A stretch of DNA of 64,000 nucleotides from Otatea glauca (GCA_036346275.1 CM070730.1:47600918-47664917); one strand, 5' to 3'; shown: positions 46,446 through 58,366, counted from the stretch's first letter. Numbers and translations are program-made. The notes: generated by a model not told the origin, from the sequence alone.

Positions 46446-48089
46446 TGAAGGATCGAGATGGCGAACAGAGGGGGGTTGAATGGTTGCAAATAAATTTTCC
46501 CCCAAAATACTCCAACAAAATCCTCAACAAGATCGCTCAAAGGAAATCGTGAAAAACCCGAAAAACTAGACAACTATGTGTACCCCTAGCTTGCATGGAT
46601 AAGTACCATAAAATATGTGGGGATTTTTGAGTCACAATCCTGGTTGTCTAGTGTCCAAGATAAAGAGGAATCAATCCAACTCTTGCTTTTAGAAAGGACA
46701 TCAATTCAAATCACAAAAGTCACTTTCAGAAAAGCAAAAGCAGAATCTCCAGAAATTGTCCTCAATTGAACAGGAGGTTGGTGGGTTTCTGCAGCTCACA
46801 AAATTTTGAGAATTGTTTTCCCTATGAGTAGAAAATTCTTGAAGAACTCCACCAAATTTCTCCTCAAAAAGACTTACAGAAAAAACAAGAAAAATCGAAG
46901 AACACAGTCAGTCAAGAACTTCGAGCAGAAAGTTTGGGGCTCGGTTTTCACCTCATGGCGCCCAAATGTTGCAAGAAGTGAACTCCAACATTTTTCTACA
47001 GGTGGATAACAGAGTCCCGCACCTCCTTCAACAAGAATCAATTAAAAAAGAAGTTCTCTAGATTTTTCTAAAAATCATATACTAAATGCTGCGCAAAGAA
47101 AAAGTTCTGAACAAAGTTGGAACTTGAAAGAAAAGATATTCTCTACTCAATCCAAGAGTACAAAAGAGATGTAAAACATATGAACACACTCAAAACATCC
47201 AAGATCAACAGCATTTAGAAGGAGGGGAGGCAAATCCAAATTGCGTGAAAGTAAATTGCGAGAATGTAATTGCGGGAAAGTAAATGCTGAATTTAAATTG
47301 CATAAAGTAAGGACATAATTTAAATGCGCAAAATAAATTCAGAGTTGGATGGATAAAACTTTCATTTCTAGAAGGAGAGGTTACAAAGCCTCACTTTCAT
47401 GTGGGCAAAGCTCAAAGGAGCATTCAAAAACCTCAAAAACCTTCTAAGGGAGGAGGCTACCCCTCCACCCCTATTTATACTACTCTTGGGCCACCTACCA
47501 CCCTTGGATGAGTCCCTCAACCCTAGAGCACTCATCTAAGGGCTAGGATTAACCCACACACACAGCTATGCAAGGGCTAACCCAAAACCCACACACATAC
47601 CGGGTTTTCTTGCACCGTTTTCAAAGCATACTATCTAAACCCGCTAACCTATCAACTAGACCTCAATCCGACGGCTCTCATTGATCCACGCGGTATCTAG
47701 CTAGCATCATCTCCTTTCCTTGTCTTCTTGACTTGCCCGAACTCCGTCTCCGATCATCTTCCGGCGATCTCCCAACCGTTTGGACCTTTGACGCTCCTCG
47801 CCTAGTCCCGGTCATCCTCCGCTTCACCATGACCTAGCACCATCGCCCTGCAACCTTCAAAGACAAGGAAAAACCTTTCACATAGCAATGCCCACAAAGA
47901 TATTCAATGATTATCCCAAAATCATTAATTGATCATAATTGCTCTCAATGGTCCGGTGCTACTACCCCTAGGCCGGTAGCACTAAGAAGAGCACCCAACA
48001 CTCAAATTGCTTCAAATCCAATTCAATTCAAATCAAACCAAGCTCAAAACTCGTCAATTACTCATCACACACAAGGATAGACCTCCACA
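46446..48089 (-). repeat. 5' LTR of the second Sirevirus fragment, outer end missing
   Basis: It starts on the plus strand TGAAGGATCGAGATGG and follows 11778-13427 to GACCTCCACAG. There the other copies continue TGGTCCTTCA, so the last about 9 bases are gone. It holds the same TATA-like site (complement of 47471-47480). A CACAGCATAAG junction joins it to Reina pol. Confidence 0.88.
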
Positions 48090-48090
48090 G

Positions 48091-49658
48091 CATAAGTTGA
48101 TGCTTAAACTCGTGGAGTTTGATTTCAAAATTGAATATAGGAAAGGAAAGGAGAATAGGGCTGCAGATGCATTATCTCGGATTGATCATCAGTCAACAAA
48201 AATGGATGTTTGTTCAGCCATAACTTATGTTATACTGGAATGGGTTCAAGATGTTAAGCACAGCTACGAACAAGACACTCGAGTTGCCCAGATTCTAAAA
48301 GAACTACACAATTCTGAAGATGCAAGCAGCAAATATAAACTTGAAGATGGTCTGATCAAATACAAAGGGCGACTCTATGTAGGGGAAAGCACTAATCTTC
48401 GGTCTGTGCTGCTGGAATCATTCCATACCTTGGCAATTGGAGGACACTCAGGGGTGAGGGTCACTTATCACAGGCTCAAAAAGGTCTTTTACTGGCCAAA
48501 GATGAAGAAAAACGTGGAGACTTTCATCAAGGAATGCCCAGTTTGTCAACTGACAAAAACAGAACATGTTCATCCGCCAGGGTTACTTAGTCCTCTAGAG
48601 ATTCCAGAGATGGCCTGGACTCATGTATCCATGGACTTTATCGAGGGTTTACCATGCTCAAAGGGAAAAGATGTGATATTGGTGGTGGTGGATCGACTGA
48701 CCAAATATGCCCATTTTATCGGTCTCTCCCATCCCTACTCAGTACAGCAAGTTGTACAAGCTTTTATGGACAACATTTTCAAATTGCATGGTATGCCACT
48801 TGCGACTTACCGAGACCGGATCTTTACGAGCAAGCTGTTCCAGGAGATGTTTAAACTGCTCATAGTTTCCCTTCATTTCAGCATTGCTCATCACCCGCAA
48901 ACAGACGGTCAGACAGAGCGAGTGAATCAATGCCTAGAGTCTTATCTTTGGAGTATGGTCTTTCAAGAGCCTAAAAGGTGGTATAATTGGTTAACTCTAG
49001 CAGAGTGGTGGTATAATACATCATATCATACTTCACTGAATTCGACTCCATTTCAAGCTCTATATGGGTATCCTCCACCCCAAGTGGCTGAATTCTCAAT
49101 TCCATGTCAAGTATCTGAAGAAGCCAAAGCTACTCTTGAAGAAAAAGAAGAGATGACGAAAAGGCTCAAGGACAACTTAAACAAAGCACAAAACCGAATT
49201 AAGAAGTATGCTGATAAGCTGAGAACTGAGAGAAGCTTTGGAGTCGGGGACATGGCATATTTGAAAATGCAGCCATATCGACAAAACGCCTTTGGTCTGA
49301 GAGGATCTTTGAAGCTCCGATCTAAATTTTATGGTCCATTCATGATTTTGGAGAAGATTGGTACTGTGGCTTACAGATTGCAGTTACCAAAGGATGTTGG
49401 CATTCATCCCGTCTTTCACGTCAGTCAATTAAAAAAACATGTTGGTAAAAATGCAATTCCGCTACCTAGGCTTCCTTTGGTGGATGCGGATGGCAGGATC
49501 AAACTGAGCCTATTGCTGTCTTAGAAAGGCACATAGTGCCCAGGAAGGGAGTAGCTGTCACTCAATGGTTAATCCAGTGGCTGAATTTGCCAGAGAAAGA
49601 CATGACCTGGGAAGATGCCAGTTTCATCCAGAGTATGTTTCCTAATTTCAAGGCTTGA
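48091..49658 (+). pseudogene. Reina RNase H end, integrase and chromodomain
   Basis: The frame opens within RNase H (EFDFKIEYRKGKENRAADAL). It continues through the HHCC zinc domain (HTLAIGGHSGVRVTYHRL ... CPVCQLTK) and the integrase core (MDFIEGLPCSKGKDVILVVV; AHHPQTDGQTERVNQ). The second catalytic Asp, normally in SDRD, reads TYRD, so the triad is broken. A C-terminal GPF/Y-like block (KFYGPFMILEKIGTVAYRL) and HPVFHVSQLKKH follow. A one-base shift near 49500 separates a chromodomain (IAVLERHIVPRKGVAVTQWL, MTWEDASFIQ) ending at 49658. Chromodomains of this class target insertion to histone-marked chromatin. Confidence 0.9.
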
Positions 49659-49676
49659 GGGCAAGTCCTTGCTTAA

Positions 49677-49687
49677 ATGGGGGGACT
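49677..49687 (+). promoter_or_regulatory. polypurine tract of the Reina element
   Basis: ATGGGGGGACT immediately precedes the LTR start TGTCAGGATCG, about 20 bp after the chromodomain stop. It is the expected plus-strand primer. Confidence 0.8.
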
Positions 49688-49960
49688 TGTCAGGATCGTC
49701 GCGAGGAGGAAGAAGCACAGGGGAAATCGGTAGCCAGTGGTACCGTTTCGTCGATTTCAATTAGTAGATATCAACGGTGGACAAAGCATCTAATAGGAGG
49801 ATTTACATGAATGGTGGAGATTGCGAAGAGTAACTCACGAAAATTACCACAGTAGAAGTATTTAGTTTTATTCTGCTGTAATCGAAATATCGAATCTTTT
49901 CTGTTTTGCTTTTGAGCTGTACCCAGTTGGATGTATAAAAGAAACAATGGAAAGTGGAAT
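49688..49960 (+). repeat. Reina 3' LTR, left part
   Basis: This runs from TGTCAGGATCG to the insertion point of the solo LTR. The last five bases, GGAAT (49956-49960), are repeated at 55323-55327. A TATAAAAG at 49933-49940 is a plausible TATA box. Confidence 0.85.
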
Positions 49961-52900
49961 TGTAATATCCCGAAAAATGCAATAATATAAAAATTAATAT
50001 TTTGAATTTGAATATAGTTATTTCCGATTTTTCCTCGCATGATTGGAATTTCTTGGATTCTTGTATTGTGAGAAAAATCAAACAACTAGAATTAAAGAAT
50101 GGATAATGGTAAAAAGATAAAAAGGTAAAAATAAAATTTTGGAAAAATTACCATGGAACCCTAACCATACTGGTAAGTCAGTAAAATCAACAAGTAAAAA
50201 TTATATGCACAGAAAAGTGAGTAAATAAAATGAATGACACCTCTTTTGACTAAAAACAGTGAAGTCAGATTACATGTAAAATATTAGACACTTATCTGGA
50301 GCTGTAAAAATTACCATAACACCCTCAACACAAAATTTATCTCTGGTAAAAATTTCAGGAAATCATCATGTAATTTAGATTTTCTAAAAATTCGAAAACA
50401 GAGACTTCAAAAATTTGAAAATTAACATGTCAGAATTTTTATCAAATAACTACCACATATTTTGACTTAAAATTTTTATGGAGACATCCTTAACCAAATT
50501 ATAACTCTTAAAAAAAGTTTAAAAAATAAATAATACCATTTTAACCCTCAAATAAATAAAAACCCGAAATGGAAATTCTGGCTGATGTACAGTGTCAGAA
50601 TTTTAATTAATTCATTGTAGGATATTTTGGCCTAAACATTTTACTGAAGTAAGAAAACTACCAGGAGAGGCCGGTCAAAAAGTTTCACAAAAATTGGACA
50701 GTGAATAGATGGTGATTTAATGCGTGTACCAGACTGTCCGAGCTGAACTTATCTCTTTAACCCTTCACCATCACTGACGTTTGGGCCAGACCTTCTGCCG
50801 TAACATTTGCTGGCACGACAACGGAAAAAGTGCTCAGTCACTGTGAGTGGTCCTGGTCCAAATCGTCAGCGCCGTTTCCTTCTTCCTCTCTTCTTTGCCC
50901 TCTCTGCCGACGAACTCTCCCGAGCCCTCGCGCTTGCCTCGCCCGCTTCAGCGCATCACCACGCCTCCTCTGCCCGATCAAAGCCACGTTAATCCTTGGA
51001 ACTCCCGCGCCATACTGCGGTCACTCCATGTCCTTTACGCTGGAAAAATCTCGCGCCACCCCGCCAGTTTGCACAGAACCGAGCCGCTTTTTTCCCCGCG
51101 TTCAAACCCTGTGAAGAAGCCAATTGCCGCCTATATATACTGAATCAACGTCGCATTGAGCCTCTCGGTGCTTCTTCATTCCCAATCGCCATTGCACAGA
51201 CCCAACCACCTTCACTTTCTCTAAGAGCCGCCGTAGCCAGGAAGTTGTGAAGTTCGGGTAACACAAAAATTTATCCGATGCACTCAACCAATACCAAATT
51301 CCTTTGAGCATTAGCATCAAGATACTCTAGTGATCAAATCCCCTCAAAAATACTTAACCTTCTTCATGCGAAATCAAGCCACCGACGTGCGCCTTCTTCT
51401 CCAATTCCGGCCGCTCGGTGGCGGAGCTCCCCGGTCATCCTCCGCTCAAGTAAGATACCAAAATGGACTCCTTGTGATCCTTAGAAGCTAAAACACTTAC
51501 CCATTCGAGCTGACATGGCCTTCTTCTCCCGCTCCGGTCGAGCTTCGCCAGGACTGCCGCTAGCTCACGGTGGCGACTATCTTCCTGGGCATCTCCGACC
51601 GATCCAGTACCTCCAGAAGATGCGCAATGAAGTGCTGATGCTTATACTGCTACCGATTCCCCTTCTCCGGTGAGGCTTAAATGCGCCGACGAGCCGAATC
51701 CATAAGCCCTATTTCTCTGTCATTTGAACCGCGGGCCCGCTTTGTCAGCCAGTGGCGCAAGAGACAGTGCATTCGGTAGAATACGCTTTCTCAGCTCTGA
51801 AAACGTATTTCCAGTTTTCAATTCATTTTCCAAACCGAATTAAATTCAATCTTGAGTATCTTTTGCATCATTAATCCGAATGAAATGAAACAAATTTCTA
51901 AAATCATGAAGTTCCATAATATCCAAAAATATTTTGAAAAACAGTAATAGATGAATTTGAAATTCGAATTTGAATAAGAGGGCTAAAGGCATGCTTCACA
52001 TAAAATTTCTGTCAACAAACTTGGAATTGAATGGAACCAATTTTAGTAAAATTCTTATGCTTCCAGGAGTTCAAATATATAAAAATATTTAAATTTCATT
52101 TATGTTTAAACTACTTTCTATTAAAGATTGTATTCAATGTATTAGAAATTCAAATAAGCACAACTTGAATAAAAGAAATATGGAATAAGTAAAATTTAGT
52201 TTCTGAATACTATTGTGACAGTAGAATACCTGAAGTTACCAAAATAATTAAGAAGCAATCTTGAATTGAACTATCTTGAAGAATATGAAATAACCTAAGT
52301 ATAAAATGTATACGCATATGCATAGAAAATCAGATAGTTGAAATATGGATCAGATGAATTCAAATAGTCACCAAAACAGTTTTATTATACCCCTAGTATC
52401 ACAAGGACCTCATATGTGTAAAAATATTTAATGTTCACAATGGAGAACAGTAAATGGTTAATAGTCGAAGTGTTAATACTTGTATAATTTGAATAGCTAT
52501 AACTTTTACAAATAAACTTCAAATTTGACAAAACTAAATCCTATGACCTTGTAAAATAGTGCCCTTGCTTATTAGGTAAAAATGTCTTATTTTTGTGTTA
52601 ATCTGAAATAGGATCATGTTAAACCCTAATGATCGTTTATAGGGAAAACATCTTGGATAAAAGCCATTTATCGCAAACTTAACTTTAAAATGCTCGTAGT
52701 GTCATACTCTGCCAATGCCTGAAAAATGGGTAGATTATCCTAGACGTTGTAGTCGCAATCTTATATCAAAAACTGAATCTTTATCGTGTAGTCAATTGAA
52801 CCCTCAAGCTTTTTCATCAACCCGTAGAACCCCTCGTCTAAATGCAAAAACTATGGAAATCAGATTAGAAGTGATATTTAGGATATGTGCTACCATATTC

Positions 52901-55322
52901 TAGAAAAATATTTTATTTACAACTTACTTTTCAACTAAATCCTGCTAATTCAATGCTCTTAAAAATTTATGGTTGTCGTAACGTTTTATATCACATAAGC
53001 TTTTTCAACAATGAAAATAATGTCTCGTCTAAATATTAAAATGTATGAAATCAGCTTAGATATGTTCTTCAAAGTATATACTATCCTTTTTCTGAAGAAA
53101 TGATCTTATTTCATATTGTTTTGTATATAAACCCAAGTAGCCAAATAACCCTAAGTGTTATGCTTTATGAACTTCATAATAAGAATAAATAAACCTTGTA
53201 TTAAAGAAGTTGTGGCTATTACATTTGTATCACCAAAACCTTCTTAAAAACTATAACTAAATCCAGTAACCTAGCTCAATAGATCTAACATATCGAAAGT
53301 CACTCTTATGCAAAACCACTTAAAGAATTAAGCACTATTCGCATAACCCTTAAATTTGTGTCTTACTTCTTTTAATCCAAATAATTTTAGCATCTATAAT
53401 TCAAAGTTATAAATACTAGAATTCATAATTTTAGCCTCTTGAATTCGTAATTCAAGAATAGATAATATGTTAAAGAAACCCTGCTTTGTTTGTCACAAAA
53501 CCATTAAGTTTATGAATGTGTAAATATCTAAATCATAACCTCTTGAAATCATTCAAGTCGACCCTAAAACGTTCCTGTTTTCTGCAATGAATCTTTATTT
53601 GATTTTCTGTCTATCTTCTTTTTGCCCTTATTAAAGTTGGATTTTTGCTATATTTTCCGATTGATCGACGTGTAGAATCCGACGTCCCTTCCTCCGTCAA
53701 TTTGCGATCGCGTCTTAAGTAAATAGCGATAAATAAGCAAGGCAAGCACCCTCCTTTGACCATCTTGATCCCGAATTTAATTTGCATTGTGTTTATTAAA
53801 ATGTTTCATGCATGCGTTTATTTTCTGTAAATTCGCTATTTCGTGGTGCTGGTAGTTATACCTGTTGTCTCATGAAACTTCCTTGATAAGTATGAACATG
53901 TGTACCTTGATAACCATAGATTGAGCTTAGACAATTACTTAATGTCATTATGGGTATATGCGATTACTTTTATCCATGCTTAGCCATGCTTTTAGAACAA
54001 ATGAGGATGATGATCAGATCAAAACTTGCTTCTTGAGAAATGGAAAATGTTGCAAAAGAAGCTGTTGGTTATGGGTAATTTTCATTAAAAACCCAAAATA
54101 AAACTATGGTTTTGATGCGGGCGATTATTGGCAATAGCCGGAGGTGCAGAGGGATTTGCATGTAGTCTAGGGTGGACTATCGCCCGTGTCGGATTAAGGA
54201 CCGAACTTTGTGTTGTATGATCCGAGATAAACCGTACAACCACAAGTGTTGTTATGGGGCTTCCTTAAACCAATTAAGTTATTTAGTTTAACTTTGCACA
54301 TTGGTAGGCTGAAGTAGTACGGGCTCTCCTTTCGAGGTTTGCTCTACGGGGTGCCCACACCAAGGTGTTGGGAACAACACTTACCAATATAACGTTGTAC
54401 GCCATGTCTATGGGAAGTTCCAACATTTCTATGCTCTGAGTTCTTCCGGCATAGCATGGGTTTTATCATCCCGGTGCTGGTGCAAAGTTAACTTAGATAA
54501 TGTAAAGATTTTTCGTCATGAACATTCTGGCCACACGCCAAAGGTGCGTGAAACATGCGGCAAAAAGAAAAGGTCATGACTTGTGGGTAAAGTTGTACAC
54601 CTCTGCAGAGTGAAAATCTAATCGATTAGCCTTCCCCTCGGTCATGGGAAACTTGGTGAACTTGCACTAGTTAAATGTTTTGTATTTTCTAAAATTGGGT
54701 TGTGGTTTGGAACTTGTTTAGCAACTTTTGTTTTATGTCAAAGGATCGACATTGTTGGATTCCATTTCTGGATTATTCGATATTCACGAAGGGTTGTGAG
54801 TATTACTTATGCTTTACTTATTTCATATCAGTCAACTTGCTTTTACAAATTCCGTTTACAAATAACTTGATTTCACATTATAAATTCTGCTTTATGCAAA
54901 TTAACTGTAGTAGCCTCCTTTGAAATGGCCTACATATATTATAGGTTTTGCTCAAGTCTTGCGGAGTACGAAAGTACTCACCCTTGCTTATATGTTGTTT
55001 TTAGGTGGATAAGTTAGCGAAGCTTCGTGGTTTTCCTTCTTCGCAGGTTGCGGGATTTTTCTTCATCGTGATCTTTCTAGGGATTATGCCTTGTCAGTTG
55101 CCTGCGGGTTTTGGATGGGCACACTACAAGACTTTGCTTCTTTTGCTGCTATATCTCTGAGTTGTAAAGTTTTCTTTATATAATAACTTCCGCTTAATAA
55201 TTATTGTATGGTTGTGATTCCAATTAGTGTGTATGTGAGTACTAGCTACTGATCATGGGACTAGTACAGAATGCACATTAGATTTCTATTTTTGCAAGTA
55301 TGTAAAAATGGGGGTCGTCACA
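49961..55322 (+). mobile_element. solo LTR of the long-LTR gypsy family, 5362 bp
   Basis: It starts TGTAATATCCCG and ends GGGGGTCGTCACA, with a perfect GGAAT duplication on both sides (49956-49960, 55323-55327). Collinear with the 5' LTR of the element at 10496-38140, it carries the AT-rich head, the GC-rich middle with a TATA box CTATATATAC (51131-51140), a long AT-rich tail and the TCGCCCGTGTCGG block at 54181. It contains no primer site or coding domain. At 5.4 kb it is unusually long for a solo LTR. No believable gene frame occurs in it. Confidence 0.92.
51131..51140 (+). promoter_or_regulatory. TATA box of the long solo LTR
   Basis: CTATATATAC after a GC-rich upstream region is followed by a leader with pyrimidine-rich sequence. 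This position fits the U3/R border. Confidence 0.6.
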
Positions 55323-55485
55323 GGAATGAAACAGAATGGATTCCTGCATATTCTAGAGTAAGTTTCGTTCTCATAGGCTTTTAGTTCTTCATTTTCTGAT
55401 TGCATCTCCTGAGTTCTATTGTGTATCTCGGTGATTTGTTCTGTTAATTGTCGTTTTCTTGTCGGATTCATTTTGAGTCTTGACA
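55323..55485 (+). repeat. Reina 3' LTR, right part
   Basis: This is the remainder of the Reina LTR after the solo LTR, beginning with the second GGAAT copy. It ends GAGTCTTGACA, the inverse of the LTR start TGTCA. GC-rich cellular coding sequence follows directly. Confidence 0.82.
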
Positions 55486-55716
55486 CTCCCCTCCCCATCC
55501 CACCTCATCGTCTGGTGCGCCGTCGTAGGCGACTCCTCCCTCGCCGTCTGCCGCTTCCTCCACTTCGCCTCCCTGCTCCTCGGCCTCTGGGCCCACTAGA
55601 ACCCTGAGCTCGGCAACCTCGTCGCGGCGCTCCCAGGCTTCCTCTCCCTCGTCGCCGTCCACTTTATCCCCCAGGAGCTCTCCCCGCACCTCCTTTGGGC
55701 CCCCGTCTTCGAGCTC
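55486..55716 (+). pseudogene. unidentified cellular gene fragment, first part
   Basis: GC-rich coding sequence (strong C/G third positions, typical of grass genes) has the frame LIVWCAVVGDSSLAVCRFLH, then FASLLLGLWAH, one in-frame TAG (55597-55599), and NPELGNLVAALPGF, VHFIPQELSPHLL. I do not recognise the protein family. It looks alpha-helical and leucine-rich. The frame is interrupted at 55717 by a CACTA transposon and continues in the same phase at 61494. The 5' end of the gene is missing because the Reina LTR abuts it. Confidence 0.6.
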
Positions 55717-55732
55717 TACTACTACAGAACAG

Positions 55733-56100
55733 CACATCACTGCCGGTTCCAAAACCCCATCACTGCCGGTCATTGGCGCGGCGATGGTGGTCGGCAGTGA
55801 TACTCGAGGATTATCACTGCCGGCTCGGGAACCGGCGGTGATAAGGATTATCACTGCGGTTCTACCTACAACCGGCGGTGATATTGAACTATCACTGCGG
55901 ATCAAACTAAAATCCGGCGGTGATAAGGACTATCACTGCGGATCAAACCAAAATCCGGCAGTGATAAGGATTATCACTGCCGGTTATATCTACAACCGGC
56001 AGGGATATTGTACTAGCACTGCGTCGGGTTGTACCATAATCCGACAGTGATATATACATATCACTGCCGGTTTTCTCCAAGAACCGGCAGTGAAAATCTT
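55733..56100. repeat. left subterminal repeats of the CACTA element
   Basis: At least ten copies of ATCACTGCCGG-type motifs occur, alternating with the complement CCGGCGGTGAT / CCGGCAGTGAT and spaced about 15-45 bp. Opposed neighbours can pair as hairpins. In CACTA elements such motifs bind the transposase or its accessory protein. Binding here is inferred from position. Confidence 0.88.
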
Positions 56101-56529
56101 GCATATTTTTTGTGCAATATATATATATTTTTATATAATTGTTTACAGTGTCCATATGTTAGTATATAAAGCATCGTTCAAAGCATAATTCAAATATATG
56201 CATGTATCGACTAAGCATCGTTAAAATCATAATTCAAATATATTAAATTACGCATCATATAATTTGCTTTTACAATGTAGCTCGACTACATGTCATCCCG
56301 TTGCTTTGATTTTACAATGAGTCGAAGTAGACATGTCACGCGTCTAGGCCGTAGGAATGAGGCGATGAGGCTACTCGTGGAACTCGCCGTTTGGATTGAT
56401 GATCTCATCATGAATGAATCCGCGATCTGTTCTTGAATTGCTATAATTTACATCGACAATAACTTATTGGTTCTCAGTTTGGAGCGCTGTTTTTGAACAA
56501 AAAAGGAAGTTACTTAATGATGATATTTG

Positions 56530-57497
56530 TTAAATAAAAAAGGGCATCAAAGTGTAATTACGTACCATGGCTTCGTTATAGCCGACACTCTCCGTGACAA
56601 TTGAATGCATATTTGTACATACATAGAATGCACATAAATTGTTTTCGGGTTCCTGCTTCATGCATGGGAAGTCATTTATTATTTCAAAATTTTCCGGTAT
56701 GGGCGATACGAACACTTTTCTTCTTGATCTGTCGAAAGCCACATGAATGATTTTGAGTAGTAATTAAACTTGAATGCAATAGAATGGAATTTTGCTAGAG
56801 TAATAGCATAGCGATCGAGTTTACATTCAAGATGTCCCAAAGGTCTTGGTACAGATTAGTTTGTTTTCTCCTGAGTCCAAGACAAAAATCACGCTAGCAT
56901 CTAAGCTGGATGACGAGGAGGACCCAGTGAAACCCGCACATATATGTCAGCGTAGTTAATTACTCCCACATCGTGCGTGTTACGCAAAAATAGTAAAACG
57001 ATATTAGAAGTCGGGAGATACGTGCTTGAAGTTATAGGGTAAAAATACGGAGGTTTTGTATTGCGACTTCAAAAAGTATTAAATAAATAGTCTTCAACGA
57101 ATCGTGGATTATCGTTCACAAGTTTCTCGTTGTGAGCCGGATCTAGGAATGCTAGATTGTCATTGTTATTTCTTCTACATATACGTGCCTCCATTCTACA
57201 TAAGAAAGAAGTTAGAGATGCAATTAAGCGATGCAAATGCTCAGCGATATCTTGATGGACTTACAAAGTCCATAGTCTAAGTATGTTCACGTCCGGGCAT
57301 CTTCTTTGGTACAACATATACAGCTCCGTGAAAAGAACCCAGCAGATGTTATCCCCATTGTGAAAATCTTGCTCCGTGTATCTGACTGGGAACGCCTCCA
57401 TACCATCGTTGGACTGCTGCATGTACCACTGATGGACGCGCCGCAGTTGAGTTGTAAGGTTGTCGAAATGAGCTGGTTCAACCAGCGGTTTTCCCAT
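56530..57497 (-). pseudogene. CACTA second protein with Ulp1-like cysteine protease trace
   Basis: Two pieces are seen on the minus strand. At 57261-57497 are EPAHFDNLTTQLRRVHQWYM and CWVLFTELYMLYQRRCPD, a block typical of the second protein of grass CACTA elements, before its Ulp1-like part. At 56530-56742 is KQEPENNLCAFYVCTNMHS, resembling the catalytic-cysteine region of C48 (Ulp1/SENP) peptidases, where the family has NLCGYYVC. No long frame links them (introns or decay). Such proteases process SUMO or relatives, but their role in transposition is unknown. Confidence 0.65.
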
Positions 57498-58366
57498 AAC
57501 GAACTTCCACGAGACCTTGCGCGAGCATCTACTTGAACATCATCTGCTTGAGCATCCCGCTTTAACGTGTCGGCACTAGCCGCCTGCAAGTATTGCTTTC
57601 TGGATATGCGCTCGTAGTCCGATATTTTGCAAGGTTCAGAAGCCTGCCCCGTCTTTTGCACTTTTGCCATACTCAAGAAAAACTTTTGCGCGTCAGCATC
57701 AACTTTAGTCTTCTTACTTGATGGCACCTTTTTAAAGTGAGATGCTACGCAGGCGCTTACATGATTTTTCCGCTCTTCCTCAGTCATGTCAGCTGATAGT
57801 TTCTTTTGTGGTTGTCCTGGGTTCACAGATGGTTGAGATTTCTTCGAGGACGGTGCCGACTGCCGAGATGTTCCCGTTGTTCGATTCTTTACAGTTTTTG
57901 GCGGAGGAGTCGGGCTTTTTCTGGTTGGTGCCGGCGGAGGAGTTGGACTTTTCCTGGTTGGCGGCGAGAAGGGCGGGAGGTCTCTGTGTGGAGAGTGCGG
58001 CTGATCATCATCGTCGTCGCCCTCATCGTCCGAGCCAAACTTAATCAAGCTCTTGCGCCACGCGAGGAAGCCATTCACGTTTTCTCCTAGCTTTTTGTTC
58101 CCATCCTCGCCAGGGATCTCTACCTCCATTTTTCGGTATTGACGGACGACACTGTCCATGTCTCTGTGATGCAGCTCCTTCCTGAGTTTCATATCTTCAA
58201 GGTCCATCCGTGCTTGGAGAGTATCTTTTGTTTTGCCAGGTATATCCAGTAAGATACCAAGCAAGCTGTCACACACGTTCTTCTCTATGTGCATGGCGTC
58301 GATTGCGTGTCGCACTTCTAAGTCTTGCCGATGAGTAGGACCCAAAATCTCGATCTCTTTTTCCAC
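57498..58366 (-). pseudogene. CACTA TNP2 C-terminal part and Pro/Ser-rich linker
   Basis: On the minus strand the frame has DAMHIEKNVCDSLLGILLDI, PGKTKDTLQARMDLEDM and KLRKELHHRDMDS, conserved near the end of the TNP2 core. A Pro/Thr/Ser/Lys-rich stretch (SPHRDLPPFSPPTRKSPTPP) and a basic region follow. A frame shift at about 58330 separates it from the preceding frame (58318-59094). The linker leads to the second protein, so the copy may be a fused or spliced arrangement. Confidence 0.75.

Larger units (their letters stand above)
42641..48089 (-). mobile_element. second Sirevirus-type copia fragment, minus strand
   Basis: A minus-strand fragment of the same family as 11778-34398 keeps the 5' LTR (46446-48089), primer site, gag, gag extension, protease and part of integrase. 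It lacks RT, RNase H and the 3' LTR. At its left end integrase codons abut gypsy RT. At its right end the LTR is about 9 bp short of its terminus and abuts the Reina element. Neither edge has TG/CA ends or a duplication, so both look like deletion or recombination joints. Confidence 0.85.
48090..55485 (+). mobile_element. Reina-type Ty3/gypsy chromovirus, 5'-truncated, 3' LTR split
   Basis: The plus-strand 3' part of a small-LTR chromovirus comprises the RNase H end, integrase, chromodomain, purine tract and 3' LTR. The LTR starts TGTCAGGATCG at 49688 and ends GTCTTGACA at 55485. A solo LTR of another family (49961-55322) divides it, so its own length is about 430 bp. The short LTR, chromodomain and PPT support a Reina-like assignment. 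The 5' half was lost at the junction at 48090. Confidence 0.88.

Noticed and set aside
48007..48099. A long frame appears to start in the copia LTR and run into Reina integrase (505 codons).
   Set aside because: Its first codon is TTG, and the join is a genomic junction between two elements; the protein-like part starts only at about 48091.
52000..53700. Possible tRNA or small RNA genes in the AT-rich stretch.
   Set aside because: I found no cloverleaf-like arrangement, no A/B box pair and no terminator-like T-run in a fitting context.
10496..55322. One single very large gypsy element from 10496 to the LTR at 55322.
   Set aside because: The right LTR has its own perfect GGAAT duplication and lies inside a Reina LTR, so it is an independent solo LTR.
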